Shown here: in pieces, positions 43,465-54,744 of the stretch
How the letters are laid out: each line of letters starts with the position of its first letter
Numbering within the stretch: the first letter of the stretch is position 1
NCBI RefSeq assembly: GCF_033958435.1
Contig: NC_134137.1
Location: 246,248,501-246,312,500, forward strand
DNA: 64,000 nt
Direction of reading: 5' to 3'
From: Carettochelys insculpta
Taxonomy: Eukaryota; Chordata; Testudines; Carettochelyidae
Notes under the pieces: generated by a model
Seen by the model: only the letters and a program-made list of their open reading frames with translations
Told to the model about the DNA's origin: nothing
Databases searched by the model: none
Translations under genes and position numbers: made by a program

Positions 43465-44103
43465 CAGTAAATCCTCAAAATGTGCAATTTTGAGTTGCAC
43501 TTAACTCACATTAACGTGAGTTAAGCACAATTCAAAATCCTGCTCCCCACCGGCCCCAGTTCAACCCCTCCCAGCGCTGCTCACCACCCATGCATGGCTC
43601 CTGCTCACCACCCACCCCCATGCCCAGCTCTGAATCAACCCCCCAGGCGTGGTTCAATCCCCCAACCCTCCACCAGCTCACCACCTGCACTCAGCCCCAG
43701 TTTAACCCTCCTGCATGGGGCCCCCATTCAAAAAACCCCCCTGCCCCGGCTCACCACACCCCCCGTTGTGGCTCTAGCTCCACCCCCTTCTCACCCAGTT
43801 CAAATCACCCCTCTTGTGTGTGACTCCAGCTCAACTCCACCCCCTGCCCTCCCCACATCCCTAACCCACTCCAGGCTTAGCCCCCCTACCACAGCCTCAA
43901 CCCACCGCCAGGCTTAACCCTCCCCAGCTGTCTCCCACAACCTCAGGACTTACCTTTCTAAAGGAGCTCCAGGTGCTCCTGCTGCTTCCCCAGCAGCAGA
44001 ACTTGCGTTCAGCCAGGGAAACCCCCACCCCCGACCTACATGAAATTTGAGTTACGCAAGGGTGCATGGGAACACAACCCTCACGTAAATCAAGGCACTA
44101 CTG
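43465..44103. mobile_element. Tigger/pogo-like non-autonomous transposon, C-rich
   Basis: TA flanks both ends (43463-43464, 44104-44105). The left end CAGTAAATCCTCAAAATGTG pairs with the reverse complement of the right end, CAGTAGTGCCTTGATTTACG. The CAGTA terminus and TA duplication fit pogo/Tigger elements of the Tc1/mariner superfamily. The interior (43560-43960) is a C-rich, low-complexity filler without a transposase. Confidence 0.65.
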
Positions 44104-44155
44104 TACTTCAATCATATGTACTTCAATGCACAGTTGAGTGCTCTAATGAATAAGT

Positions 44156-44290
44156 ATCAGAGGGATATCCAAATTAATCTGTGTCTTCAAAAACAACAAG
44201 AAATCCTGTGGCACCTTACAGATGAACAGATAATTTGGAGCATAAGTTTTCATGGGCAAAGACCCACTCTGCCAGATGAATAATTAAGTA
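44156..44290. repeat. Member of the palindromic-insert family (body only)
   Basis: Contains TCAGAGGGATATCCAAATTA, then ATCCTGTGGCACCTTACAGA and GCATAAGTTTTCATGGGCAA. These match in order the head and body of the inserts at 47659-47800 and 42396-42591. No inverted second arm is present. Confidence 0.65.
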
Positions 44291-44470
44291 ATGAATAAGC
44301 ATCTCTTTAAAGTGAAACATGATGAAGAGTTTTGCTGAATCAAGACCTCTGCATCTTCAAGCCACAGTTTAATTTTTTCAGTATAGGCTGGTATCTTACT
44401 TTAGCCATGTATAATTATTAAAAGGCAAACTGTTTCAAACTATATAGCGCACTAATGAAATCAGCTATAC

Positions 44471-44557
44471 CTTATGAGAGGTTTAAAAATGTTCCACAGA
44501 ATTTTTATGAAGTTGGTAGGATGAACAACATAGAGTGCTTTAAGATTTTTCTTATAC
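44471..44557 (-). CDS. ARHGAP8: ARHGAP8 exon: BCH/Sec14 domain, third segment
   Basis: This 87-bp exon has a TCTTTTCACAG acceptor and a GTATAG donor. The peptide begins [20 protein letters not shown] and ends with a W..FKPLI segment. The YVVHPT motif is the characteristic signature of the Sec14/BCH fold in this GAP subfamily. Phase is one base in and two bases out, matching both neighbours. The donor GTATAG is weaker than the GTAAG type but still plausible. Confidence 0.93.
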
Positions 44558-45955
44558 CTGTGAAAAGAAAATTAAATTGTTAGAAGACTTTTTAATATCA
44601 TACGCTGAAGCACAAAGTAGCTGCAATTGATTAAAAAGGTTTTATTACTGGAACATTAAATATATTCCTTTCAAGTACACTAAAAAAGAAAAATCAAATT
44701 CAGAGGAAATTGAATGTAAAATGAAAAAATGAGCTGGTCAGTCCTGATGTTATAAAAGCAGGCCAAGATTACACTATTACATTGCTAGCCAGTGTCTGGA
44801 TTGCTTTGTGAATTTAATAATGGTGGTGGTGGGAGACCATCTCTGTAAATGATAAAAAGAAAATTCCAGTGAAAGAAATAATTATTTGACTTCTTTTTCC
44901 ATTCTTTTCTATTATTCTGTTATTCAGTATTCCAGACTGGGGAGGACCTTTATTGTTTCAGAATTAAATCCTACATTAGTTCATTGATTTTTTTCTTGCT
45001 TTGTTTGCTTTGGTTTGCGAGTAATTATTGAAGGTATCTGAGACAGATCACCAGCTAGCATAAACTGATATCGGTCATCAGAAGCCAATGGCATTATGGC
45101 TGATTTACATTAGTTGAGGACCTGCAACTAGTGTCTTTAAAACAAAATCTCTGACCCATAATCCTGATTGATCCTGCAGTGACATATGATATCATAAATA
45201 ATGGATCAGAGTAGGGACAAGCAGGAATGGAAACTAGGCTGCACAAAGGAATAAGATCTCGTACCAAAGAAGATACAGAAAATAAGTGGGCAAACATATT
45301 GGTTTGTGTGTCAATTACCGCTGCCTTTCAATGACAACCTCACACTCTTTCCCCACATACAGGGAAGATCCCTCTTGACTGCTAACCTTCAAAGGATTGT
45401 CAGTAACATATTCCACCGATCAGGAATCAGTAAAACCAACTTCTCATAGCAACTTATATATTTAGAGATGGCAATGGGGAACCAAGCACTATAAGACTTA
45501 AAATTTCATATGATCCTTCATTTATGGGGAGAAACCAAAATAGCAAGAAGAGCCAATTTTTTAATTCAGTAAAAAATTCAATATAATTCAAGAGCCACAG
45601 TGCATGTAAATATGAGACAGTCCTTAACAAAATAATGTCAAACCGTACTTTTTTAACCCCCATTTTAAGAACATTTCTGCTTTTACCACTGGCAGTTACA
45701 CAAGTCACTGTAAATGACTCTGGAAAGCTGTCACACACAGTTGAGAAGGAATTCTGTGTTGCTGTTTCCATAACAAAGGGCTTTTTCTAGGTTAGGGTTA
45801 TTAGCCCTGAGCCAAACCCCCAATCCTGGAGGGTCCGTACGCGTGCTTAGTCTGGCTCCTCCCTGCTTGACTTTTCCAGCTTGGCTGAACCTACCAGGAA
45901 CACTAAACTCCCACCGGCTTAGCTCCTGGGATTGTAAGAGCATGCAAATGACCCT
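44558..45955. other. Intron sequence, no recognised element
   Basis: Includes the acceptor tract of the 44471-44557 exon. The remainder is AT-rich, and open frames at 45454-45771 and 45731-46000 have no recognisable family. Confidence 0.4.
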
Positions 45956-46654
45956 GCCCCATGCACAGCCACTATAAGATGTGCACACTTCAGAAGCCAA
46001 TGAAACTGAAGGTATTTTTCCCCTGTTGCTCCTCCCCTATGTGGTGACTATAAAGTTGGTGTGGCCTTATGTCAACAGAACGATATGGGAAGGGAAACTG
46101 GTACCAGAGGACTGGACAAGTGGAATTATTGTTATGATACCCAAGAAAGTAGCACTCAAGGGCTGTAACAACTGGCATGGCATTACTCTCCTCTCAGTGC
46201 CAAGCTAGAGTCTCACTAAGATAATTATTCAGCAGATCTCAGATGCTGTTGATAAATGACTGAGGAAAGAACAAGCTCGGTTTTCCAAAGGAAAGGGATG
46301 TGTAGAACACATTTTTATACTATGTAACTTCGTTGAGCAATGCTTTGAATGTCGAAAGCTGCTGTTCATCAACTTTGATTTTGAAAAAGCCTACGACAGA
46401 ATTCATAGAGATAGTCTTTGACGTATTCTGAGAGCATACAGAATACCACAACACATAGTACAGCTCATCAAGATTTTTATAACAATTTCACATGCAGCGT
46501 GGAAAACAATGATCTGTGCTTCAAAGTTAAGACTGGAGTAAGGCAGGGATGCGTTATGTCTCTGATGCTCTTTAACTTACTCATAGACTGGGTTATGTAG
46601 CATAGAACAGAACATGAGGCAAGAGGCACCAATCAGATGGTCCACCTTCTCCAC

Positions 46655-47510
46655 ACCATCATCATCAACAAACACCATGGGGTCAGAGCCCGTTAATGTC
46701 TGATGCTTCTCTCACTATTTCCTTTCATCTTTCCCTGTCCAGCGCAGAGCGGCTAAGTTTTTGTGGACTAGCTCCGCACCTACCTACTATACCATCTACT
46801 CATTCTCTGTGAGGTCTGCCTCTCTTATTCGAGCCATCCATTATGCTCAATACCAGGCTCTTGATTTTTCATGAGTCGTTCATTCTGCAAATATGCCTGA
46901 ATAGCTGTAACTCTTATAACCTTCTGCAGGAAGTTCTCTTCTGGCTGCATCTTCCTATATAATTCCTCGTTGGTGACCTTTTGCATCCATCCTATTCTCA
47001 GGATCTTTCTGTAATAATTCCCCTTGAATGCCAATATCCTTCTCTTTGAATCTTTTATCACTCTTGTCTCACGTCTGTACAACATGCTGTTGAACACACA
47101 CATTTTCAAGATGCTCACCTTCCTTCCTAAGCTAATTGGTTTGCTTTTCCAGATCTAATACATTGCCTTCAAACTTGCTCTTGCTTTTGCTATTCTAGTC
47201 ACTATTTTCTTCTTACAGTCTAGAACATGTTATGTTGCTTCCCAGATACGTGAACTTCTCTATGTCTCTAGTTCAATCCCATCTGCACTGATCTTCCATC
47301 CTATTTCCTTATCTCCAAATACTATTGTTTTTGTTTTGTCGATGTTCATAATGAGTCCATACTGCTTCCTCTCCTTGTTTAGTACCTGCCCTGTTTTTGC
47401 TAGCTTCTCCTCATCTTCCTCAATGATAACTATATCATCCGCGAACCTCAAGCTGTTGGACCTTGATTTCATTGTTCTCCCATATGCACTGTCAGATGCA
47501 AGTGAAGACA
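46655..47510 (-). mobile_element. Second RTE-like LINE fragment, minus strand, inside the first
   Basis: The minus-strand frame 47511-47260 has SNSLRFADDIVIIEEDEEKL and a YGLIMNIDKTKTIVFG segment (FADD box intact). 47118-46825 has LYRRETRVIKDSKRRILAFK and ILRIGWMQKVTNEELYRKM. The minus-strand 3' end is a TGATGATGG tail at about 46655-46665, typical of RTE termini. It lies exactly where the plus-strand element is interrupted. Confidence 0.65.
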
Positions 47511-47658
47511 AATCGACTCTGCACCTTCAGAAAACAGTTCAGACTAGGAGTTAGCCAGAAGACAACTGAAGTCATGACCCTAAACACTGAAGCACCAGCA
47601 CCTGTCAAGATTGATGGCCACGACCTACCTGTCACAGAGAGATTTATGTACTAGGGTA

Positions 47659-47800
47659 TCAGAGGGGTAGCCGTGTTAGTCTGGATCTGTAGCAGCAACG
47701 AAGGGTCCTGTGGCACCTTACAGACTAACAGAAAAGTTTAGAGCATGAGCTTTCGTGAAGAAGTGAATTAACTCACGAAAGCTCATGCTCTAAACTTTTT
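47659..47800. mobile_element. Hairpin insert with 12-bp target duplication
   Basis: TGTACTAGGGTA flanks both sides (47647-47658 and 47801-47812). The insert begins TCAGAGGGGTAGCCGTGTTA and ends in a hairpin. Its arms, AAAAGTTTAGAGCATGAGCT plus TTCGTGA and their reverse complement, close with TTTTT at the right edge. It belongs to the same family as 42396-42591. It sits inside the plus-strand LINE relic. Confidence 0.8.
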
Positions 47801-48505
47801 TGTACTAGGGTAGTATCATTGGACAAAATGGAGGCATCAGTAGTGATATCCAGAGCAAACTCAGTAAAGCCAGAAATGTCTTTGTAAGTCTGAATGTAGT
47901 ATGGAAGTAATCAGAGTACAGGATCCACACCAAACTGAAGTTAAATCAGAGCTGTCTCTTATGAACATTATTACATGCATCAGAATGCTGGCAGATGACA
48001 GAGTATGACCTGCATAAATCATCAGCCTTTCACACCAGAAGCCTTCAGAGGATCCTCCATACTTTTTGGGCAAGAAATTTCGAATCAGGATCAGCTTGCA
48101 TGGTGCAAGCAGGATGACATGGCCACCACCATTATGAAAGATGCTGGAGATGGAGTGGGCATGTATTCAGGAAAGATGGAAGCTCCATCACAAAGACTGC
48201 TGTACACTGGACTACTGAAGGCCAGTGGAAACGAGGATGACCCAAGACAACATGGCACCAGACTAGTGAAGCAGAAATGAAGCACATGAATCACACTTGG
48301 GGCACTATTGAGAGGCTGGCCAGTGACAGACAGAAATGGAAGACCTTTGTTTCTGCCCTATGTGCCAGTACGTGTAAAGGACAATGATGATGATGATTTT
48401 AAGAACTGTGAACACACAAGCTGTGTCTACACAAGCCCCTACCTTTCAGAAGGGGCATATTAATGAATGAGTTTGAAAGATGCTAATGAGGTGCTGCCAT
48501 GAATA

Positions 48506-49158
48506 TGTGGTTCCAGACACTACAACTGCAAAATTAAAAAAACAAACAAACAAACAAAACAAAACAAAAAAATCCTGAGGTGAACATCCTGAAATAAACA
48601 TGTCACATTACAAATTATTGTAGCTGTGTCTACACAAGCCCCTTCCTTTTGGAAGGGGCATGTTAATGAGCGAGTTCATAAGATGCTAATGAGGCGCTGC
48701 CATGAGTATGCAGCACCTTATTAGCATAATAGCAGCTGTGGCGATTCGAAAGTGCGGCTTTCTAATCGTGTGCCACCTGGGGAGACAGGGACCTTTCAAA
48801 AGGGCCCCCCCAGCCTTTGAAAGCCTCTTCTTCCTAACACCAGATAGGAAGAAGAGGCTTTCAAAGACTGGGGGGTCTTTCGAAAGGTCCCCATCTCCAC
48901 AGACGTCACGAAATTAGAAAGCTGCACTTTCGAATCGCTGCGGCCACCATTATGCTAACGAGGTGCTGCATACTCATGGCAGCGCCTCATTAGCATCTTA
49001 TGAACTCGCTCATTAACATGCCCCTTCCAAAAGGAAGGGGCTCATGTAGACACAGCTACAATAATTTGTAATGTGACATGTTTATTTCAGGATGTTCACC
49101 TCAGGATTTTTTGTTTGTTTGTTTTTTAAATTTTGCAATTATAGTGTCTGGAACCACA
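48506..49158. repeat. Large palindrome around a MITE
   Basis: Two arms of roughly 320-330 bp (48506-48835 and 48846-49158) are near-perfect reverse complements around a 10-bp spacer. The inner part is a palindromic MITE (48617-49060, termini AGCTGTGTCTACACAAGCCC). The outer 110 bp or so on each side, including an A/C-rich (AAAC)n tract and AATCCTGAGGTGAACATCCT, is also mirrored. Confidence 0.85.
48617..49060. mobile_element. Palindromic MITE, same family as 25305-25797
   Basis: The termini TAGCTGTGTCTACACAAGCC and the mirror of GGGGCTCATGTAGACACAGC pair. The interior has ATGCTAATGAGGCGCTGCCA and its mirror, and TTTGAAAGCCTCTTCTTCCT at the centre. A separate left-half copy of the same MITE lies at about 48420-48505. 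Confidence 0.8.
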
Positions 49159-49159
49159 A

Positions 49160-50286
49160 AGAAGTCCTTAAAGGGCCACGCATGGCTCTGGAGCCACAGG
49201 TTGCAGACCCCTACTCTTGCACAACAAAGATCACTGTTAGACACAGCGAACATAATATAATCCCTCTCCAGTCTCAAAACCAACAACTATCTTGTAGTCA
49301 CCATTTTGAGAAATTTACTTGCAAAAGTAAACCACCTCAGCCTTCTACTGAACTGAGAGTGATATGTCATTACAACAGCTGGACTTTTCAAAAGACAATA
49401 GTGCTCTTCATCTTTGTTGGCTACTAAGCAGAATTTCACATTTGTGTGATAAAGTATTTAATGTTTCAGCTCTTAGTGTATGAAATTCAAAAGGGTGGTT
49501 GGCTGTGTGTTGAGCTCAGCCTCTTGAATTTGTAAAACTGAGCTGGGACTTTCATGAGAACATGAGATGCCTTGTAATTTCTTTCTCCAGTCAGGTTACA
49601 AATACCTTCAGATTAGTCTTTCTTGAGGTTTTTTGACAGATATGTTTCTAATCCCTTTCAGAATCAGAAAGCTGAGAGGTGTGTGAAAAAACATAACATA
49701 ACAATGTTGCTAATGACAGTGGGAGTGAACCAAAAAGGGCAGCACTTGGGCGTGTGTTTTCTCTCACGCTGCTCTCTAGCTGGGTGCCTAGAGCAGAGAG
49801 ACTGTAAAAGAGAAACTTCTTCTCATTAGGGCACTCCTGGCTTCACTGTTTTGGGAACCTACATGTCGGGGTTCCGTCCTGGCTCCCAGTTCTTCAGTGC
49901 AATTTATCTAGCAATTGTGGACTACAGAGTAAAACAAAGCAAAGGAACTGCAGCCTGTGTTATGCAGGAGGTCAGAGCACAATAACATCATTGTCCTTCT
50001 GACCTTAAAATCTATGTCAGGAAAGGCATTCTGGGCCACAATTTCAGTAGCAGGTCTCTATTTTCCCTCCCCCATCTTAATCCTGGAACTATTTTAAATA
50101 ATAGCTGCTGGATCACAACTGTCAGATAATCACACATTACCAACATCAAAGTGTTGCAAACATCTTTTCGAATATGCTAGAGAATGGCTGGCCCTCCTTA
50201 TTATGGGTCCACAGGATTTTACACCCTGGATAATGTATGCAGTACCTAGAATGTTCACTTTTTATAACTTAATTATTTTCTGTGTG
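49160..50286. other. Intron sequence, partly hAT-like
   Basis: The stretch 49150-49215 (CTCTGGAGCCACAGGTTGCA followed by GACCCCTACT) resembles the end of a widespread hAT-type element. Beyond it nothing was recognised. Confidence 0.4.
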
Positions 50287-50290
50287 GCAG

Positions 50291-50741
50291 TGTGAAGGTG
50301 TAGACTAAGCCCTGATTCCCCCTACAGGAGACCAGAGGCCTTGCCACACCCCATCCCAGCAAGAGGAGCAAAAGAGAGGTCCTTCCAGCAGGACAGAGTG
50401 GCTGTGTCTACAACAGCCAATCAGGACCCAGCAAGCAAATATAAAAGAAGTTGCTGGACTAGGGCCAGTCAGTTCCTCACAGGAGCTCGACCCAGGCAGG
50501 TCTATGTACTGCCTGTGAGAGCAGCAGTACTTTGGACAGTTCCAAGTGCAAGTTGAACCTAGACCTGGGCAAGACTGAGGCCCAGTGGCCAGAGACTTCC
50601 CACAGTAGTATAGGAACCGACAGCACTCTAAACAAGGGCTAGTTATATCCCATACTCAGAACCCTGAAGACAACCAGAAAAGACCCTACACAGTACCCTT
50701 GACTGCAGAGGGGTGCTCATGAGTGGGCGGACCCTGTTACA
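50291..50741. mobile_element. Candidate solo LTR
   Basis: A 451-bp block begins TGTGAAGGTG and ends ACCCTGTTACA, so it has TG...CA termini. GCAG flanks both sides (50287-50290, 50742-50745), a 4-bp duplication of the size left by LTR elements. A TATA-like AATATAAAAG lies near 50437. No internal retroviral sequence follows. Confidence 0.45.
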
Positions 50742-50943
50742 GCAGAAATTTCTAATCTATTCTAGGGTAATGGAAATTGTTTGATCTCAATAGCAAGAAA
50801 GCATAAAAGGTAGACCTCCAGCTTGTTTTGGTTTTCATGAAGGATATGCCTCCTTCCCGAAAGTTAAGCAGGTTGTGATAATTAAAATATTTCTGGACCT
50901 CCACCTACAGAAAGGGAAAACAGAGATTATTTGAAGAACATAC

Positions 50944-51075
50944 TTCCTGTCAAATTCTTTGTAGGCACTTTGCAGCCATTTCAGAGAGGGTTTATTCCGA
51001 CTGTTCAGGCCATAGTGAAAGTAAACAAGGGTGTAATCATTCTCCACGTACTGGTCCAGTGTATACTTCAAGTAT
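50944..51075 (-). CDS. ARHGAP8: ARHGAP8 exon: BCH/Sec14 domain, second segment
   Basis: This 132-bp exon has a CTCTTCTCAG acceptor and a GTATGT donor. It reads [20 protein letters not shown], then a GLNSRNKPS segment and a tail ending in FDRK. The order YTL..YF..GL..W is typical of the conserved core of Sec14/BCH domains in ARHGAP1 and ARHGAP8. The entering split codon completes the glutamate begun by the 54745 exon, and the exit split codon is completed by the 44557 exon. The frame is open throughout and nothing looks degraded, which suggests purifying selection in an otherwise repeat-rich region. Confidence 0.93.
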
Positions 51076-52130
51076 CTGAGAAGAGAGGCAATATTTTAGC
51101 ATTCAAGTGATTTATAATGTATTTTTATGGATTTATACACTGAGAACCATCCAAATTGACTATTTTTGCACAGCATGCCAATATCTGTAAATTCATGTTC
51201 ATGATCAATTTTAATACACACGTGCATTATGCATCATGATGCCAGTCATTTCATGTTTAGGGGAAAACTGTTCCACATTTAGAACAAGTCTAGTCAAGAA
51301 TTACAAAGACTGCAGTGATGACAGGCAATTAGATGATGTAGAAACCTGAGTATACTTTCTAGAAATAATGAACCCATACAGTAACTGAGTGGGACTCTCC
51401 TGCTTTGTGTTCTCATCTTTCTCAATTCCCATCTTCTGAATAAATAGTGGAATTAAAGCTTGTAAACATGGTGAAAAGTGGTATTGTGATTTTTTTCGTC
51501 AATTTCAATTTTTCTGAGAAAATTTAATCAGCTCGTTACTGTGGTTGGCATCAGTTACTTCCTTTGTCCTTAAATTAGTGTGGCTTTCTTTTTTAGGATT
51601 TTCATTATAGCAATATGTGCTAAGCTAATTTAAAGCAATGCACTCTTATTGCATGTTTTTGCAAGCAGGTTTCTTTGTATTAATTCTTTTATCGTATAAT
51701 TTAAAGTATTTTTCTTTTTTCCTTTGTTGTACAATTGAGAATAGGGCAAGGTGGTTTTTTCACAGCTGATTTAAATAAGGCAACCATGCCACTTGAGTAA
51801 TACTGTTTCAGCTTCACTCTGAAGTAGATTTTAACTCACCCATGTTATCACATTATCAGTTCTTGCTTGTTATTCTGCTGCATAGTCTTAACAACTTTTC
51901 TTAATTGCATGTAGGTTCTTTTCATTTAATAAAATATTTAGTTTTAGGAGCATTTGTTAGGCTGGTGGCAGTCTGCAAATTCTGAAATCACCGTGACTTT
52001 TAACCTATTCAAAAACACTTCTATTTACTGTTCTCTTCTCCCACTTTCTACTTCCTTGTTTCTTATTCTCCATTGCCTATTGTGAAAGTCTTTGACTGTG
52101 AACTACCTGAAATAAGGACTGTCATTGTAC
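51076..52130. other. Intron sequence, no recognised element
   Basis: AT-rich intronic DNA upstream of the 50944 exon. No exon-like frame or repeat was recognised. Confidence 0.45.
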
Positions 52131-52133
52131 TTC

Positions 52134-52159
52134 TTTTTTTTTTTTTTTTTTTTTTTTTT
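52134..52159. repeat. Poly-T tract
   Basis: A run of about 26 T, possibly the antisense tail of a retroposed sequence, but no adjoining element was recognised. Confidence 0.9.
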
Positions 52160-52845
52160 ACAAGGGGTTTTGATCCCTGGCTAGTGTTTTTAGGAGTTAG
52201 TTGGATGGATATTGTGATGATAGTCATTCAAAAGGTGTTACACAAATATGAGAGTCTGGAATTAAGTCACAATATCCCCAAACATATTCTTGTGCCCACG
52301 CAATATTTTGAGCCTCCTTGCCTTGCATAATTCCCTAGCATGTAAAAGCTAAAATGCTCCACTTCTGAGAACAACGAAGCAGAGTTTTACCTGGTACAAA
52401 TTACCATCACTCACAGAATTATGATGACAATTTATGTCAGTAGAGCATCTGCCCCCTGCTTATACACAGTCACTCGACATATCCAAAGCTGCAATACTAT
52501 GACTAGAAACATTATTCACTATGACAGTAGTTCCAAAAATGACAGTGAAAACCCTAACATATCAAATCCATTCCAACATGGTTTCTCTTCCAAAATATCT
52601 ACCATGCTGACCCCAGACTGAACAGTTTTCCCTCAAATCTTAACTTATTTGGTCTGATTCTAGAAAGACAAGATGACCCAGCTCTAGCTGGGGACTCAGA
52701 AGACCTGGGGTTCAATTCCATGGTTCTACCATAAACTTTTTTGACCTTGGGCAAATTACACAGCTGCCTACCTGTAACACTGGGATATCAGCACTTGCCT
52801 ATCCCACAGAGGTAAAAACCGTGAGGCATTTTGATACTCTGAGCA
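52160..52845. other. Intron sequence, no recognised element
   Basis: No element was recognised between the poly-T run and the C-rich block. Confidence 0.4.
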
Positions 52846-53705
52846 AATTAAGGCTTGTGCTTTGCAGCCCGGCCCACTGGACATTTCAATCCAGCCTCTG
52901 ACCTCCTGCCTGGCAGTGAGGTTGACAGCTTGCCATGCTCTGGTGCTCTAGCCAGGGAGCAGGGTCAGGGGCTTGCCTTGCCCTGCTCCACATGTGCAGG
53001 GGCTCCACATGGCTCCTGGAAGCAGAGGCACCAAGGGGGCTCCACTCGCTGGCCCAGCTCCAAGCACAAGCTGTGCAGCTCCCCTTGTCCAGGAACCACC
53101 ACCCATGGAACTGTAGGAAGAGCACCAGCAGTTGGGGCAGTGCACAGAGCCATATCGTCCCGCTTCTGCATGGGAACCAGAAGGGGGGTGGGCCAGCTTC
53201 CAGGAGCTGCTTCAGGTAAGCACTGCCCCAGTCATGTGCCCCTAAGACGCACCCAGCCCTGATCTCTCTCGTGCCCTCCAAACTGTTTGAGCCCACTCTG
53301 CCGCATCATGCTTCACCCCAAGCCCCTCATTCCCAGCCTGACCCCAGAGTCTGACCCCCATCCAGAGCCCTCACCCTGACCATTTGCCCCAATCCCCTGC
53401 CCCAGCTGAGTGCACCCTTCTGCACTCTATGCCCATTGGTCCAAGCCCATGGCACCTCCTAAGATCATTCATTTCCAGTCCCACCCTAGAGCCCGCACGC
53501 CCCGCTCAGCTGGGGCTCCCCCCACCCCAGTTTCTGCTCCTGCTCTCCAAACCCCTCAGTCCCATCCCAGAATCCCCTCATGCACCCTGAACTCCCCTTT
53601 TCTGGCCCAACCCCAAAGCACACCTCTCCAGCTGGAGCCCCCAGCATCCCCTGCCCTCCACACTCCAATTTTGTGAGCATTCATGGCCCTCCCTAAAATG
53701 TCCAT
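52846..53705. repeat. C-rich low-complexity block, probably transposon filler
   Basis: Strongly C-biased, with many CCCAGCCTGACCCC- and AGCCCTCACCC-like words, similar in style to the filler of 43560-43960. Open frames on both strands here are compositional artefacts. I found no clear terminal repeats. Confidence 0.5.
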
Positions 53706-54361
53706 ACCAAGATGTGGCTCTCCTCTGTACTAAGGCCTTCTACCTTACAGAGCAAATTTTCAACACAGGTGACCTGCTTGATTTACTTGTGCAGAGCTGG
53801 AAGACAGAGAGAGATCCTGTTCTAATCTCGAACTAGGTCCACCACATGGCTGCATTTTATCTCAGTTACCTTACTACAATCAATCTTTAAAAATGGTATG
53901 AAAAGAAATAATTTATATTTTAACCAAGAAAACCTAATACCGTTATAACATGACATAACAGAATACTAAGCTTAATAAATACTTAGCTCATTAAATGTTA
54001 GCAATTGATGCGAATCATCTAACGATCAAAAGCAAATAATACTGCAGTACAAAGAATGAAACAACATTCTTACTAAATGTTTTTGAGACGAGAAAAGAAA
54101 AGAAAAATGACTTGTCACTCCTGCAGCTGGTTAAATACCATGAAAATCATTTGGCAAATACAACATACAATAAACACTAGTAAAATTTATCAAATACAGC
54201 ATTAACTTTAAAAATATTAAAAATATTTTAATCTTTTGTTTATTTGTCCCTTTACATGAGTTAAATTTAAAAAATCATTTACAAATAGATTAGTAACATA
54301 GCTGCAACACATAAAAAACCCACGGTTTCTGGTTAAGTTGCCGAGACTCAGTTACTAAAGC
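53706..54361. other. Intron sequence, no recognised element
   Basis: AT-rich intronic DNA. Nothing was recognised. Confidence 0.4.
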
Positions 54362-54651
54362 CTGGTCTATGCTAGGGAGCAAAGTCAACCTCAGATATGC
54401 AATTCTAGCTACGCCACTTGTGTAGCTAGGATCGACTTACCACGATCAACCTTCTTCCCTCGTGTAGATCAGAGATCTCTGGGCTCATGCCAATGTCCCG
54501 TACTCAGTTTGTCAGCCTTGAGTGCCAAGGTCAACAACCAAGCCAAGAGAGAGAGAGGATTTTGCCGCGACTTCACACACATGGCAAAATTGATCCCCAG
54601 AAGACCGACCATGCTGACCGCCACATCCCACCCGTAAGCATAGACACACCA
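54362..54651. mobile_element. MITE near the first visible ARHGAP8 exon
   Basis: CCTGGTCTATGCTAGGGAGC at the left pairs with the reverse complement of the right end, GGTGTGTCTATGCTTACGGG. The interior has mirrored GATCGACTT/AAGGTCAAC words and an AAATTGATCCCCAGAAGACC segment also seen at 37573 in the other short MITE. It ends about 95 bp from the exon donor. Confidence 0.65.
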
Positions 54652-54744
54652 CAAGACAGTTGCACCCAATTCAGAGGCTTAACAATCAGGCTAGTGTGTG
54701 TTAAGCCCTTGCTTTCATACTCGATCAAAAAGAGAGAAACTTAC

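Larger units (their letters stand above)
45960..48405 (+). mobile_element. Decayed RTE-like LINE (plus strand), interrupted
   Basis: Plus-strand pieces follow a LINE reverse transcriptase in order. VPEDWTSGIIVMIPKKVALK and NNWHGITLL come near 46100-46200. FINFDFEKAYDRIHR (motif A) is near 46370, and KVKTGVRQGCVMSLMLFNLL near 46525-46580. After an interruption come VSQKTTEVMTLNTEAPAPVK near 47545 and a QDDMATTIMKD segment near 48110. The copy ends in a GATGATGATGAT tail at 48386-48400. It carries many stops and frameshifts. The clade is uncertain (RTE-like or a related group). Confidence 0.65.

Noticed and set aside
43590..43917. Proline- and serine-rich plus-strand open frames
   Set aside because: They are artefacts of the C-rich filler of the Tigger-like element.
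52855..53296. Open frames of up to 136 codons on both strands
   Set aside because: Low-complexity C-rich DNA. No motif, no splice sites, and both strands are equally open.
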